From: Anisus vortex
Lineage: Eukaryota; Mollusca; Gastropoda; Planorbidae
Assembly (NCBI GenBank): GCA_949126835.1
Contig: OX421503.1
Coordinates: 1,013,001-1,077,000 of the forward strand
Length of the DNA: 64,000 bases
Direction of reading: 5' to 3'
In this document: piece after piece, positions 24,035-35,927 of the stretch
Layout of the letters: each line of letters begins with the position of its first letter
Position numbering within the stretch: the first letter of the stretch is position 1
Translations under genes and position numbers: made by a program
The notes under the pieces: model-generated
Told to the model about the DNA's origin: nothing
What the model saw: the letters and a program-made list of their open reading frames with translations, nothing else
Database searches by the model: none

Positions 24035-27000
24035 TCAAAAGATCCTCTTGTATGATACCACCCAGACTGAAAGTACTACAAACTGCGACCAGGGTTTGCT
24101 GCACGGAATAGACTTAGTCAGCTTCAGAGCAATAGTCAGCTTTGAAGGAGCATCGAAAGACTGGGGCAAAAATATCATCTTTGAACTGAAAGCTGACAAA
24201 CACTCTGAAGTTTGTACACTATAATAAACAGTTGTGTATGTTTACATGTACTATAACGTTCGTTTGTTTTCTTTTAAAGAAACGTATTTTATTAAGTAAA
24301 ATATTCTAAAAAAAAGTAAAGTACCCTTCAGACCAAATTGATCATACGGCTGGTGAACAAGCGTTCACCTGTTTTGGTGTCCACGGCATACTAGGTGATT
24401 GTGGGGCCAGCACAATGCACAGTCGCCTTTACTTTACCCCAACTAAGGTCAGGTACCCATCAGAGCTGGGATGGACTCAGGGACACCTTCCAAGCCCGGG
24501 AAAAAATCATAGTCTTCATCAAGATTCAAACTCGGGACCTTAGGCTTGCCAGTAGAAGTTTATATCAAAAGAGTCACTACAAATAAAAACCTATTGCAAT
24601 GCTCAGATAAACATAAGGACAAAAACACTTTCCTTATCCGTTATGCGAGAACAAATGCTTATTAAAGTAATTTTTCTTCCAGAGTGGCAGCCGGGCTTGG
24701 AATGGGTTGCCTGAACAAACCAGGAAAATCAGTAACTTAACATTATTTCAAACACTAATAGAAATGCAGGACTAGACTTGGACCACGGATAAGCGTAGGA
24801 GGCAATAGTCTTCTTTATAGAAGGGACGTCTTTAATAAATGAGATAAACTATTTTCTTGTTCTCTTAGAATCACACGGTATTTCTGAAGAACTGCGATGA
24901 CGAATTCAACTCTGCTGTTTGCAACTGCAAGACGAAGGGAATAGATTCCTACGAAATCGAATGCAGTATTCGTGCTAACGTCAACTTCTCCCAGGCTGAG
25001 CTACGAGGCAAACTGACAAACATTAATGGGCATTCAATATATAGTGAGATTCGAATACTGCCAAAAATATTTGGTACGAAATTGTTTTTATATTTAAAAA
25101 TTTGAGCTGTAGAAATACAATTAATATATCTCTATTTCTAATTCGACAAAAATACTTAATACTAATATAAGTACTCTAATTTTTATAATACTTATTAAAA
25201 AATAACATAAACATTAAATATGGATATAATAAACAACTTAGGCATATTATAAATGATAAATGTATATTTTTGTTAAATTATGAAGCATAAGGTTTTCTGC
25301 ATATATATATTTTAGTTTTTATTAAACTGAGTTTATTTAACTACATAGTATAAAGTGCGCTTTATATCGCAATATACATCTTTCCGACTAACTGTTATTT
25401 TGATGTTTTCAAAATTAAAAACGAATTATTTAGGTTACTTACTACATTTATTCAAAGATTTATTACCATGTTTTTTGTTACAGACATAGCTGCAGTGGAA
25501 ATCGAGGCCAACGGTGTCAAGGTTACACAAAGTAACTGTAATATTGGCATGATCCCGACTGCACCTGCGTTAAGAGTCTGCTGCAAGAAGGCGCCGTTCC
25601 CGTGTAAAGTGTCCATCTACACTCTAGGCAATCATCTTGCCACTAAAGAAGAATGTGTATACGTGGAACGTGTGGAATTCCCTGACTCTATTACAATAGA
25701 GTATCTAGTGTGTGGGTTAAGATATGATATGCAATGCAGACCAAACTTTGGTAAGCAAGCAGCCATTTTTTGAAAAATTTATTCATATACTTGCAAATTT
25801 ATCAGGCGTTGTCCGGATTAATTACCAATTAATTAAAAATTAATTTTAGCATTTATTGAATAACAGGACACATTTAAAATATATATTGAAGAACGGGAAA
25901 TATTTATACATATATTGGAGAGCGGGAAATATGTAAACATATATTGAAGAACGGATAGCATAAACGTTCTCTTTGAAATACATTAAATAGATTAAATATA
26001 AATTTCAAGTAAAATTATTTTCATGTAGTTGTTTTTAATGAGATAACATAATCTTGTTATTTTCAATATTTTAAGAATCTAATGATCCTGAAAATGTGTG
26101 CAATTTTATAAATTTGTAATCAGGAAAATTATAAGCCTTTCAGACTAATTGTTTTCAAAAATAGGTTTTACTATAGGCTGCTAGTAATACCATCCAGCGA
26201 TAATTGCTATACTAAATAACATCAACAACTTTCAACATGGCTCTTTCAGAAAAAACTCTTTCAATATGACTCTTTCAACATGGCTCTTTCAACATGGCTC
26301 TTTCAGAAAAAACTCTTTCAATATGACTCTTTCAACATGGCTCTTTCAACATGGCTCTTTCAACATGGCTCTTTCAACATGGCTCTTTCAACATGGCTCT
26401 TTCAACATGGCTCTTTCAACATGGCTCTTTCAACATGGCTCTTTCAACATGGCTCTTTCAACATGGTTCTTTCAACATGGCTCTATCAACATGGCTCTTT
26501 CAACATGGCTCTTTCAACATGGCTCTTTCAACATGGCTCTTTCAACATGGCTCTTTCAACATGGCTCTTTCAACATGGCTCTTTCAACATGGCTCTTTCA
26601 ACATGGCTCTTTCAACATGGCTCTTTCAACATGGCTCTTTCAACATGGCTCTTTGAACATGGCTCTTTCAACATGACTCTTTCAACATGGCTCTTTCAAC
26701 ATGGCTCTTTCAACATGGCTCTTTCAACATGGCTCTTCCAGCATGGCTCTTTCAACATGGCTCTTTCAACATGGCTCTTTAAACATGGCTCTTTTAGAAA
26801 AAACTCGTTCAACATAGCTCTTTCAACATGGCTCTTTCAACATGGCTCTTTCAACATGGCTCTTTCAACATGGCTCTTTCAACATGACTCTTTCAACATA
26901 GCTCTTTCAACATGGCTCTTTCAACATGACTCTTTCAACATGGCTCTTTCAACATGGCTCTTTCAGAAAAAAATCTTTTAACATGTCTCTTTCAACATGG

Positions 27001-27976
27001 CTCTTTCAGAAAAACTCTTTCAACATGGCTTTTTCAACATGGTAGTTTCAGAAAAAACTCTTTCAACATGGCTCTTTTAACATGGCTCTTTCAGAAAAAA
27101 CTCTTTCAACATGGATCTTTTAACATGGCTCTTTCAGAACAAACTCTTTCAACATGGCTCTTTCAACGTGGCTCTTTCAGAAAAAACTCTTTCATCATGG
27201 CTCTTTCAACATGGCTCTTTCAACATGGCTCTTTCAACATGGCTCTTTCAACATGGGTCTTTCAGAAAAATTAATTCTACATGGCTCTTTCACCATGACT
27301 CTTTTAATATTTTACAATTTGAAAGGTAGAAACAATAATTTTATGAGTTATGAGTTGTTTGTTTGTTTCAGTGTACATCACTACGAATAATTATGATGAC
27401 AGTACCGGAGATAGCGGTTTATCAACAGAAGTAAAAATATCTGTCATAGCAGTAATAGTATCATTTGTAGTGGTTTTGGTAATTGCTGTATTGATCTTGA
27501 TGTGCCGTAAAAAACTAAAGGAGAGATTGTGTAACGGTAAGTAACTTTTTTTGTCATCAACCGAAATCTGAACTCGTCGATTCACTTTCAAACTAATCAT
27601 TCAATATGAATTTCATTGTGTCTACTTTAAAATGTTCTGTTTAATTTCAACAGAACAAATAAACCTACCGGCAGCTCGGTGAGTAACACTTCAGTATTAT
27701 ATAAAATAGATTCCACATGCTTTACATATCTAAGTATATAAAAAAAAAGTATGTGGCATTTTTTGGTTTTAAATAATTTTCTATTGGTTCAGTGTCAGTT
27801 TGGCGCCTATTTAGACTTACATTTGACCTTCTCTAGTTACGCCTCTGCACTGGAGCAGTTTGAAATTTGTAGTCTTTTAGCTTTGTGTACTATGTATATA
27901 GAACTACATTGTCTTTTTCAGTGTTATGTATTCTGGTGTGTCAACAAGCTCGTTAGAACCTCAGATACAGTCATAA
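24035..27976 (+). CDS. Single-pass membrane protein with cysteine-containing ectodomain, 3' six exons
   Basis: Exons, all with AG/GT borders and matching phases: 24035-24209, 24869-25073, 25484-25750, 27372-27536, 27654-27678 and 27922-27976 (stop TAA). Exons 1-2 give ~126 residues beginning QKILLYDTTQTES, with Cys at NCDQG, LKNCDDE, AVCNCK and IECSIR; spacing and length suit an Ig-like module. Exon 3 (about 88 residues) starts DIAAVEIEANGVKV and has seven Cys, including VCCKKAPFPC. Exon 4 supplies a linker and one membrane helix (ISVIAVIVSFVVVLVIAVLI) followed by MCRKKLKERL, a positive stop-transfer. The tail of about 30 residues ends SSLEPQIQS. Exon 1 begins in phase 2, so the start and signal peptide lie upstream and were not found; the MULE and SINEs may have pushed them away. 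A type I surface receptor or adhesion protein is likely; ligand unknown. Intron 3 holds a 14-bp minisatellite. The last exon is duplicated at 47495. Confidence 0.72.
24313..24554 (-). mobile_element. SINE family 1 in intron 1 of the membrane-protein gene
   Basis: Nearly full-length minus-strand copy, from the AAAGTAAAGTACCC end (reversed) to the tRNA-like B-box (GGTCCCGAGTTTGAATCTTG on the minus strand). Confidence 0.8.
24603..24843 (+). mobile_element. LINE 3' end with stem-loop tail
   Basis: It contains the RT-terminus relic GGAATGGGTTGCCTGAACAA and ACCAGGAAAATCAGTAACTT, then GTAGGAGGCAATAGTCTTCT, TTAT and AGAAGGGACGTCTTTAAT, ending in ATGAGATAA. The CTTCT-loop-AGAAG stem and the following GACGTCT are shared with SINE family 2. 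It lies in intron 1 of the membrane-protein gene. Confidence 0.75.
26230..27300. repeat. 14-bp minisatellite (~1.07 kb) in intron 3
   Basis: About 75 tandem copies of TTTCAACATGGCTC occur, interspersed with longer variants carrying TTTCAGAAAAAACTC. As 14 is not a multiple of 3 and the unit lacks stops, all three plus-strand frames stay open and give MALSTWLFQHGSFN repeats. These are not proteins. The longer TTTCAG-A variants look like splice acceptor cores, which is notable for an intronic array. Confidence 0.95.
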
Positions 27977-28154
27977 GTAACAAGTCATAATATGTCCTCA
28001 ATAGAAGATGTAAAGCAAAGAAACCATCAAGCAAATCTCTGATGAAAAGTTTAAAACTTGTCAATGTATTGTGTCAATAGTTTTCTTCTGTTTTCCAGAT
28101 TACTGATCAAGTTACTTTCATTATCAGTAGACTTTGTAGCTTGTTTATCTTATA
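27977..28154. other. 3' flank/UTR of the membrane-protein gene, left edge of duplicated block
   Basis: ATAGAAGATG-(T)AAAGCAAAGAAACCATCAAG and the rest are repeated at 47550-47720 with scattered substitutions. Confidence 0.6.
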
Positions 28155-28293
28155 CAGTGATTCCTCACAACTTCACGGTTCAACTATTTCGGACTCACGA
28201 CTTCGCGGATTTTTTTCATGCTAGTATATTATGAGTTAATATGCAGTACCATAACAATCTTTATTTTTTTTCTGTACTGTTTTATTGCTAAAA

Positions 28294-28324
<31 letters not shown>

Positions 28325-28484
28325 GTATGTACATATTATAGATATATGCACATTACTGTTAAGGGTGGTTTGTTAACAGTACGTAAAGGGAGGGTTTTAA
28401 AAGTCCGAATACACGTTAATAAATACTGTAAATATGGTGTACCTACCTCGCGGATTTTCTACCGCGATAAATTAGGGTTCACTG
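28155..28484. mobile_element. Tigger/pogo-like MITE, 330 bp, TA target
   Basis: Left end CAGTGATTCCTCACAACTTC; right end reversed CAGTGAACCCTAATTTATCG; TA directly outside both ends. CAGTG(A/G)-CCTC ends with TA duplication are typical of pogo/Tigger elements. The homologous place in the second block (47720-48155) has no such element. It includes a (GT)n microsatellite at about 28294-28321; the 83-codon frame starting there is spurious. Confidence 0.75.
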
Positions 28485-29039
28485 TAAATGCTTTTAATAA
28501 GAAATGGTGTGAAGAAATGAATGCGGACAAATTACTTGTTTTTTTTTAAATGTAAAATATTTTTGAAGCACTTAACACAATTGCGTTTCTACATATGAAG
28601 GTATCCCCAGGAATAGTTTATTAAAGTTAAAACTTACAAAACATAAGCTACGTCATTGAATGCATAGTTAAACATTGAAAGTGAACACAGTAGTGATTCT
28701 TATAATGGTGTAAAAATATAATTAAAACATTGTTTTGATCATATCTATACAATTATTAAAATAATTTCTACATTCCTGTCAACATTCTTTTTAACTATTA
28801 CATTATTTACAATTTTGTACTTTTTAAATTTTGTGCGAATCGCTTTAGTCTTATGCACATTTTGATAATAATAATAGTAATGATAATTATAATAATGATA
28901 ATAATAATATTGTTTTAATTTTTTAAATAGCGCATCTTTCCATTCTAATATAATTAACATTCACAGTGCGCTTAAAAAAAAACCTCCAAAATTTTATTGT
29001 AGAAAATGTGGACGAATCGTAAATCATAAACTCGAGCTG

Positions 29040-29335
29040 AAGACAGAAAGTCGTTCAACCACTTCTTTAAGGACTCTTTACTATCAGAACACTTTATTGT
29101 CTGGGGCAGCTTGTTCTACAGGGTTTGCGCGGCAGATTCAAGAGAGCGCACACTAAATGACTTCCGTTTGTGTCTAACAACACTGTAAATCCCTAGAAAC
29201 GACAGTGATAAGAAGACTAGAACCCTTTAATGTCTCAAATTCTTACACCATATTCCAAAGATAAGACGATGCAGTGCCATTCTTGGTGCGCTACGTATTA
29301 GGAAGAAGTTTATGGTCTATGTGCTTAGAAACAGA
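29040..29335 (-). pseudogene. Decayed LINE RT C-terminus, block A copy
   Basis: Reading the minus strand gives VRSLESAAQTLWNKLPQTIK, then CSDSKESLKK-WLNDF with stops, the end of a non-LTR RT. It is shared with 49490-49780, so it was inserted before the block duplication. Confidence 0.65.
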
Positions 29336-29467
29336 GAGACAGTGTCGAATTAAAAAATTACTAAATCTAGAAACACTAGAAGACAGAAGGGCAAAGAGTA
29401 AAGTAGTAATAATACATCAGCGATTCAATTATAATTTAAAAACACAACACAAAGACAATCTGTCACA

Positions 29468-29698
29468 TAAAACATAAGGACAAAAACACTTTCCTTATCC
29501 CTTAAACGAGAACAAATGCATATAAGTACACTTTCCTTCCGAGTGGCACCCGGGCGCGGAACGGGTTGCCTGAACAAACCAGAAAAACCAATAACTTAAC
29601 ATTATTTAAAACACAAATAGAAATACAGGACTAGACCCAAACCACTGATGTGCGTAGGACGTAATAATTTTATTTCTCGAAGGAGCGTCAGTAATATA
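29468..29698 (+). mobile_element. LINE 3' end of the stem-loop-tail family
   Basis: Matches 24603-24843 (GGAACGGGTTGCCTGAACAA, then GTAGGACGTAATAATTTTAT and GAAGGAGCGTCAGTAATA). The tail stem is degenerate here. Confidence 0.7.
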
Positions 29699-31620
29699 TC
29701 TTCTTCTTCTTTGGCTCCTTAGTCATCCGATGTAGACAAGGGAAAGGCGAAGCCAATACAGCTTGGCATCAGTTGCGTCGCAGGAGTTGCCAGAATGCTA
29801 CGTGACGAGCAGAAAGCGTACTGCCTTAGGGACTCCGGCTCCTGATTTGTTTTTGGGGTTTACTCCCTTTCCCTGTGCATGGGTTTAGCCACCAGGCAGT
29901 GGAGGTTTGTGATAAGAGTTTTCCTTCTCCGGAAGTTAATTATTGTGGCGTTTTGGGGAGAAGATTAACGTCACACTCAACTAAGAAAGGTCTTAGATGT
30001 TATCCGCTCTTATAAGATACTATAATCATCTCATATGTACGTACAAACCACTGACACTATGTGCCACTATTGAATGTCTGATTGGAGTAAGAATGTGTCT
30101 TTCCTTTCTATCTCCTATAATATTTAACTTGCATTGAATTTTATTTACATACATGTATACATTCTGCATGCTTATCAGTATAATACTTATTGTTATACGA
30201 TTAGTCATTGATATTAGTTCCCATTCATGTATGTATTATAAATGTTGTAGCACTTGTGTGTTCCTCCCCCCTCCCCGCCCCACGCCCTCGGAACAAGGCC
30301 AGGGTCATCCTGACGCAACCAAGCTAAGACCCCCCCCCCCACCCCACAGTCTCTTCGACCAGATCACAGGAAATTCACATCTCAATGACGGTTCTTGCCC
30401 TGGTCAGAGAATAGGGAACTTGGAATCTTTGATGCAGGACCCCGACGGACAAGAGAGAAAACTCTGACCAACAACACAGGGCCTTCGAAGTTTCCTTACC
30501 GCCGCGTCTTCACCCCCCCCCCCCCCGCACCCCGTCCCCACTACCGTTTGGTACTTATTTTCACTTGCCAATCAATCAAATGTTGAATTGAAGAGACATG
30601 TTGACCAATCGGATACGCTATCTACGGGTCAATCTTACCCTTGCCCTCCCCCCTCATTACAATCACGTGGGGAGTTGCAACCTAACTGTTGTTTAACATG
30701 TAATGTAAATTAGTTTTAGGTCAGTCTGGCTTAAGGAGTCTCGAGGGTTGGATGCCCCGAGCTCCAACAGCACCACGCGGTGCTACAGTCTGTTGCAGAG
30801 TCCTTGTTAGGACTATCTACTACATATCATATAGTTTAATCCTATGATTAAATGTACACTCTTTATCACTTGTATTTGGATTGTATGAATTATGTGCTCA
30901 CGTCATTAATGATTGAATACGGACTTTCAAGGGAATAAAGTATTCGTTGTTACAATACGCCTTGCTTATCGATTGATAGAAATACCTATTTGTGTGACGT
31001 CCAGTGACAGGGTCAATTAGTCAACAGTTTAACTCAACCTACGTATTAACGAGCCAAAACGAAACCTGGATATAAATTTGTCTTAGAATCACCTAGGAAT
31101 CATCTGCACTTCGGGACCACATACCACCTAGAACACCTGCCTAAATCACCCCTCCCCATCACCCTGTGTACCTGCTGAGTTATCCACTAAGTCCGCACTG
31201 ATAGCCTATACGCTAATTGCAGGCTCGGTGACAGCATCTTAGACCAGCACGCCACAATTATATTTACAATAAACAATATAAACAATAAAAATACTTCCAA
31301 ATATTACATCAACACCGTCATCTTGGTGCGTCACGTTTATTATAAGAATATAATATATAAGATAAGACCAAACGACTACGTCATCTTAGAACTTAGATTA
31401 TATACAAGTACTCCTTTCTCTTATTCAAGTTTGTCATGACAGGACTCAAACTGGAAGAAAGAAATTCACAGTCTAACATTGATTTATAGCTCAGCAGATT
31501 GCCTAAAAAAATTACTATAATAAAACAGATGTATATAATACACAGAAAGACTTTGGAAGTCATAGACAATTATGTTAAACTATGGAGTATCTATAATTCA
31601 TATACAATTATGAATATCTA
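29699..31620. other. Non-coding stretch private to block A
   Basis: It is absent from the second block. It includes a segment at about 29703-29985 with (CTT)n and GGCTCCTTAGTCATCCGATG, C-rich homopolymers at about 30265-30350 and 30515, and an AATAAAG followed by TTCGTTGTTACA near 30940-30963 that looks like the end of an LTR without a matched start. The proline-rich frames here follow the poly-C runs and are not genes. Confidence 0.45.
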
Positions 31621-31718
31621 TGTGGGGCACAATCACCTAGTATGCCGTGGCCACATAAACTGGAAAACGCTGCTTCATCGGCCCTAAGATCCGTTTGTTC
31701 CGACGGGATACTTTGCTT
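31621..31718 (+). mobile_element. SINE family 1 with internal deletion
   Basis: GGGGCAC of the head joins directly to AATCACCTAGTATGCCGTGG. The second-block copy (49807-50014) keeps the intervening ~150 bases. CAC is present at both breakpoints, so this looks like a microhomology deletion. Confidence 0.75.
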
Positions 31719-32500
31719 TAAGAAGGTGAATAGGTTGTCGGTTGTAATGTTTTGCTGTAGTCCTAAACACATGAAACATAAGTAAATACAAAAAAAAAAT
31801 TACAAAAAAAAAAAAAATATTCTAAAAAATATTTTTGCTTGCCCATAATAACTAGAATCTGCATCTTTTAAACAAATGAAGTATACTTTAACATTTATTT
31901 TGTATTTCAAATAACGCCAAGGTCATAGTTATTATGTTAGATAAAAAAATACAAGTGGTTTCGTGTAGGTTTTTGCTTAATTTGTTTTGGTATATAACGC
32001 CAAACATTGATTTATTATTATAAACAAGACGATAAAATACTTGCGAAAATGAAATTTGCATAAATAAAAAAAAAGACAAGTTAAGAACTTAAAATTATTA
32101 AGAATCAACTTTTTCTTATGACTGCTGTAAAAGAAGTAAGCACGATGCTAGCATAAAAAAAGTTGGAATTTCCGAAGTATTACGTAAGATGGACGATTTT
32201 CCTGAAAAATATTGTTTTGCTTCACATCAACTGCCTTCCTTTAGAAATGTATGCAGGTAACATTTAAACCTTCAGGGTCAACGTTCTTGACCTTGTGTGC
32301 GTGCTAACGGAACTAGAGAAAACGAAAATTGAACGGATTCTGCAAGAGAGAATAAAGAACAGTTCAGCCTGGTGTGAATGGAAGAATGTGATACGTTTAA
32401 TTGTGGAACGGAAGTGGAATTGTCTGTCAGTGTATCTATAGGCCTATTACATTTCTTTGATGAATAACATTTATTGTCCCCAATTATGTTAATAATATGT
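31719..32500. other. AT-rich stretch conserved in both blocks
   Basis: It matches 50015-51200, including GGGTCAACGTTCTTGACCTT and GTGTGCGTGCTAACGGAACT. No coding potential is visible. In block B a further ~430 bases intervene near 50770-51200. Confidence 0.5.
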
Positions 32501-32737
32501 GGCACGGTAGCCGAGCGACAGCGCATTCGACTGGTTCCTGTGATCGAATTCTGGTGCAGGTTAGGATTTTTTCCCCGGGTCTAGAGGGTGTCCCTGAGTT
32601 TACCCACATTTGATGGGTACCAGACCTTATTTCGGGGTAAAGTAAAGGCTGTTGTGCATTGTGCTGTCCACACAATCACCTAGTACTCCGTGGCTACAGG
32701 CCCTATGATCAATATGACCCAAAAGGTACTTTACTTT
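32501..32737 (+). mobile_element. SINE family 1
   Basis: GGCACGGTAGCCGAGCGACA head, B-box-like TGATCGAATTCTGG, common body; duplicated at 51201-51438. Confidence 0.85.
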
Positions 32738-33416
32738 TTTAAGTTTATAATAAGGCTTAACAGTTCTGCAGGCTTAAAAAACAACGAAGCTTATTTATTG
32801 GTACTCACAGACTGATCATTGTAGAATAGACCTTGACATTTTTACCGTAGTCGTTATAAAAAAAAAACTTATAAAAAGTAGGCGTTAAAGGGTGTACAGA
32901 CATTAGTTACATCATTTAAAACTTAGAAACACCACAGTAAAGAAAGATAATAAGCCAAGTAGTAATCATTCTTAAACCATTACATTATAACTTAAATATA
33001 AAGAACAAATAATCTATTTACCCCCTCCCCCCCCCCCCAAAATAAAAAGTACATTAAATGAAAAACGTAAGTTGTTAGTACCTAGCACTTTTAGCTGATA
33101 TTATAGAATGGACATATGTTACGATGATCATGTGAAACACAAATTTAAAATGGCGTCATTCCAGAATCCAGGTAAGTTGCTCTAGAGAAAAAAAGAATTG
33201 TTTTTCTTTTTATGCAGGTAAAAAGAAACCTTTTATTTCTCCGAAAATTTAAAAATAGTTATTACGTGTAGGATGTGAAATGGATGGAGATGGCTTTATC
33301 ATATCAGCAATAGTGCAATAGTGTATACGTCTATAAAGAGGTCGTTTGAGTCTACTCTGTGAATTCTGGTAATGGTAAGTAAACGTTAGACCTTAATTTA
33401 GGCTACTTTTTTATAT

Positions 33417-33470
33417 GTTACAGACGCTCCATTTATACAGAAAAGTATTAGCTCCTACGCTTCATAGTTG
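33417..33470 (-). mobile_element. Short LINE stem-loop tail remnant
   Basis: On the minus strand it reads GTAGGAGCTAATACTTTTCT, then GTATAAATGGAGCGTCTGTAA: the same 3' terminus as 24807-24843, more diverged. It is duplicated at 52022-52072. Confidence 0.55.
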
Positions 33471-33551
33471 TTTAGGTCTTTTTTTTTAAGGTTAAGTTTA
33501 TTTATTATTTTCTGCTCTTATTTTATTAAATATAATATTTACTATTAATAT

Positions 33552-33818
33552 GATTGGGCACAGTGGACGAGCTGCAGCGCGTACAACTACGTACCGAAGG
33601 TCCTAGGTTCAAACTCTAGTGAAAACTAGGATTTGTTACCTCATATGGAGCGTGTCCCTGATTCTACCCAGCTCTGATGGGTACCTGACTTTAGTGGGGG
33701 TAAAGTGAATTAGCCTTGGCATTGTCCTGGCCACACAAACCCCTAGTACACCCTGGTTACTGAAACTGGTGAACGCTGCTTCACCGCCCTTATGGTTTCA
33801 GATGGTCTGATGGGATAC
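33552..33818 (+). mobile_element. SINE family 1, diverged
   Basis: GGGCACAGTGGACGAGCTGC head and AGGTTCAAACTCT B-box; duplicated at 52189-52446. Confidence 0.8.
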
Positions 33819-34079
33819 GTATTTATAATATCTAGTTTATATGTTCTATTCCAGCCCCCCCCCCCCCACTCTAGACACTTTAGGACGTTTTTTCTTACAT
33901 TTTGGTGCCCTACTCCAATACATTCTTCTTTGTGTTTTATTTGTCATTTTTTAACAATAGTTTCCTAAATGAACTATACAATACAAGGGTGTCGCACCAA
34001 ATTAGACAATAAAAAATTAATATCTATAAGGTCAGATTATCATAGAAGTATACTTGGGCTTAAGATGAAATGTTTTCGG

Positions 34080-35785
34080 ACACTTTTTTCTTCTATAACC
34101 AGGAACCAGTTCCTTAGATTCATAATCTTACGTAACTAAAGCCCAGTCCCTTAAGATGTTAATCCAACATAACCAATATCAAATTCGATAACATCTTAAT
34201 TCAACAAAACCAATGTGCAGTTGTTTAGAATTATGATCAATCAGAAACTATGCACAATACTTTAGAATTCTAATCCGACATATCCATCATAACTCAGTTC
34301 TTTCAAAACATAATCGAAAACAACCAATACCAAGTTTGTTAGAATCCAGATAAACAATAACAAACACATTTTAGAATATCAATCTAACACAAGCAATGCT
34401 TAGTTCTTCAGAATTCAATCTAACTTATCAATGCCCATTTCTTCAGAATATCAATCTAATACAAGCAATGCCCATTTCTTCAGAATATCAATCTAACACA
34501 AGCAATGCCCATTTCTTCAGAATATCAATCTAACACAAGCAATGCCCATTTCTTCAGAATATCAATCTAACACAAGCAATGCCCATTTCTTCAGAATATC
34601 AATCTAACACAAGCAATGCCCATTTCTTCAGAATATCAATCTAACACAAGCAATGCCCATTTCTTCAGAATATCAATCTAACAAAAGCAATGCCCATTTC
34701 TTCAGAATATCAATTTAACACTAGCAATACCCATTTCTACAGAATATCAATCTAACACAAACAATGCCCATTTCTTCAGAATATCAATCTAAAACAAGCA
34801 ATGCCCATTTCTTCAGAATATCAATCTCACACAAGCTAAGCCCATTTATTTAGAATATCAATCTAACACAAGCAATGCCCATTTCTTCAGAATATCAATC
34901 TAACACAAGCAATGCCCATTTCTTCAGAATATCAATCTAACACAGGCAATCCCCATTTCTTCAGAATATCAATCTAACACAAGCAATGCCCAGTTCTTCA
35001 GAATCTCAATCTAACAAAAGCAATACATATTTCTTCAGAATCTCAATCTAACACAAACAATGCCCATTTCTTCAGAATCTCAATCTAATACAAACAATGC
35101 TCAGTTCTTCAGAATCACAAACTAACACAGGCAATGCCCATTTCTTCAGAATTTCAATCTAACACAAGAAATGCTCAGTTCTTCAGAATATCAATCTAAC
35201 ACAAGCAATGCCCATTTCTTCAGAATATCAATCTAACACAAGCAATGCCCATTTCTTCAGAATTTCAATCTAACACAAGCAATGCTCAGTTCTACAGAAT
35301 ATCAATCTAACACAAGCAATGCCCATTTCTTCAGAATATCAATCTAACACAAGCAATGCCCATTTCTTCAGAATCTCAATCTAACACAAGCAATGCCCAT
35401 TTCTTCAGAATATCAATCTAACACAAGCAATGCCCATTTCTTCAGAATATCAATCTAACACAAGCAATGCCAATTTCTTCAGAATATCAATCTAACACAA
35501 ACAATGCCCATTTCTTCCGATTCTCAATCTAACACAAACAATGCTCAGTTCTTCAGAATCTCAATCTAACACAAGCAATGCTCAGTTCTTCAGAAATTTA
35601 ATCTAACACAAGCAATGCTCATTTTTTTTATAATATTAATCTAACACAAACATTGCCCATTTCTTTAGAATATCAATCTAATACAAGCCATGCCCAGTTC
35701 TTCAGAATCTCAATCTAATACAAACAATGCCCAAATCTTCAGAATATCAATCTAACTCAAGCAATGCCCAGTTCTTTAGAACAAT
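34080..35785. repeat. 37-bp minisatellite (VNTR) upstream of LRAT gene A
   Basis: The core unit is CTTCAGAATATCAATCTAAC followed by ACAAGCAATGCCCATTT. About 37 good copies fill 34390-35785. The left edge (34080-34390) contains strongly diverged units (for example CAATACCAAGTTTGTTAGAA), an older border to the expanded array. Block B has only diverged units and one to two good copies at 53460-53710. There are no spacers between units, so it is not a CRISPR array. Confidence 0.95.
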
Positions 35786-35927
35786 ATAACTCAATATATC
35801 ATTTAACTAAGTATTTTTATACATACACCATATTGTAAAACTGTTAACCTGATGGTCTTATTCTATAAAGTTTATACAAGGTCTTTTTTTTTTGTTTGTT
35901 AAAGTCTAGGTGCTTGTGTAATAAAAA

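Noticed and set aside
26266..27390. Long overlapping frames encoding MALSTWLFQHGSFN repeats (up to 233 codons)
   Set aside because: They are the three reading frames of a 14-bp minisatellite without stops; there is no codon bias or start context, and the array sits inside an intron with good flanking splice sites.
30153..30586. Proline-rich small proteins
   Set aside because: They are generated by poly-C homopolymers within a segment private to block A.
30240..30963. Complete LTR
   Set aside because: An LTR-like end (AATAAAG then TTGTTACA) is visible, but I could not find a matching start or target duplication.
34380..35785. CRISPR-like direct repeat array
   Set aside because: The 37-bp units abut one another with no unique spacers, in a spliced eukaryotic genome; it is a minisatellite.
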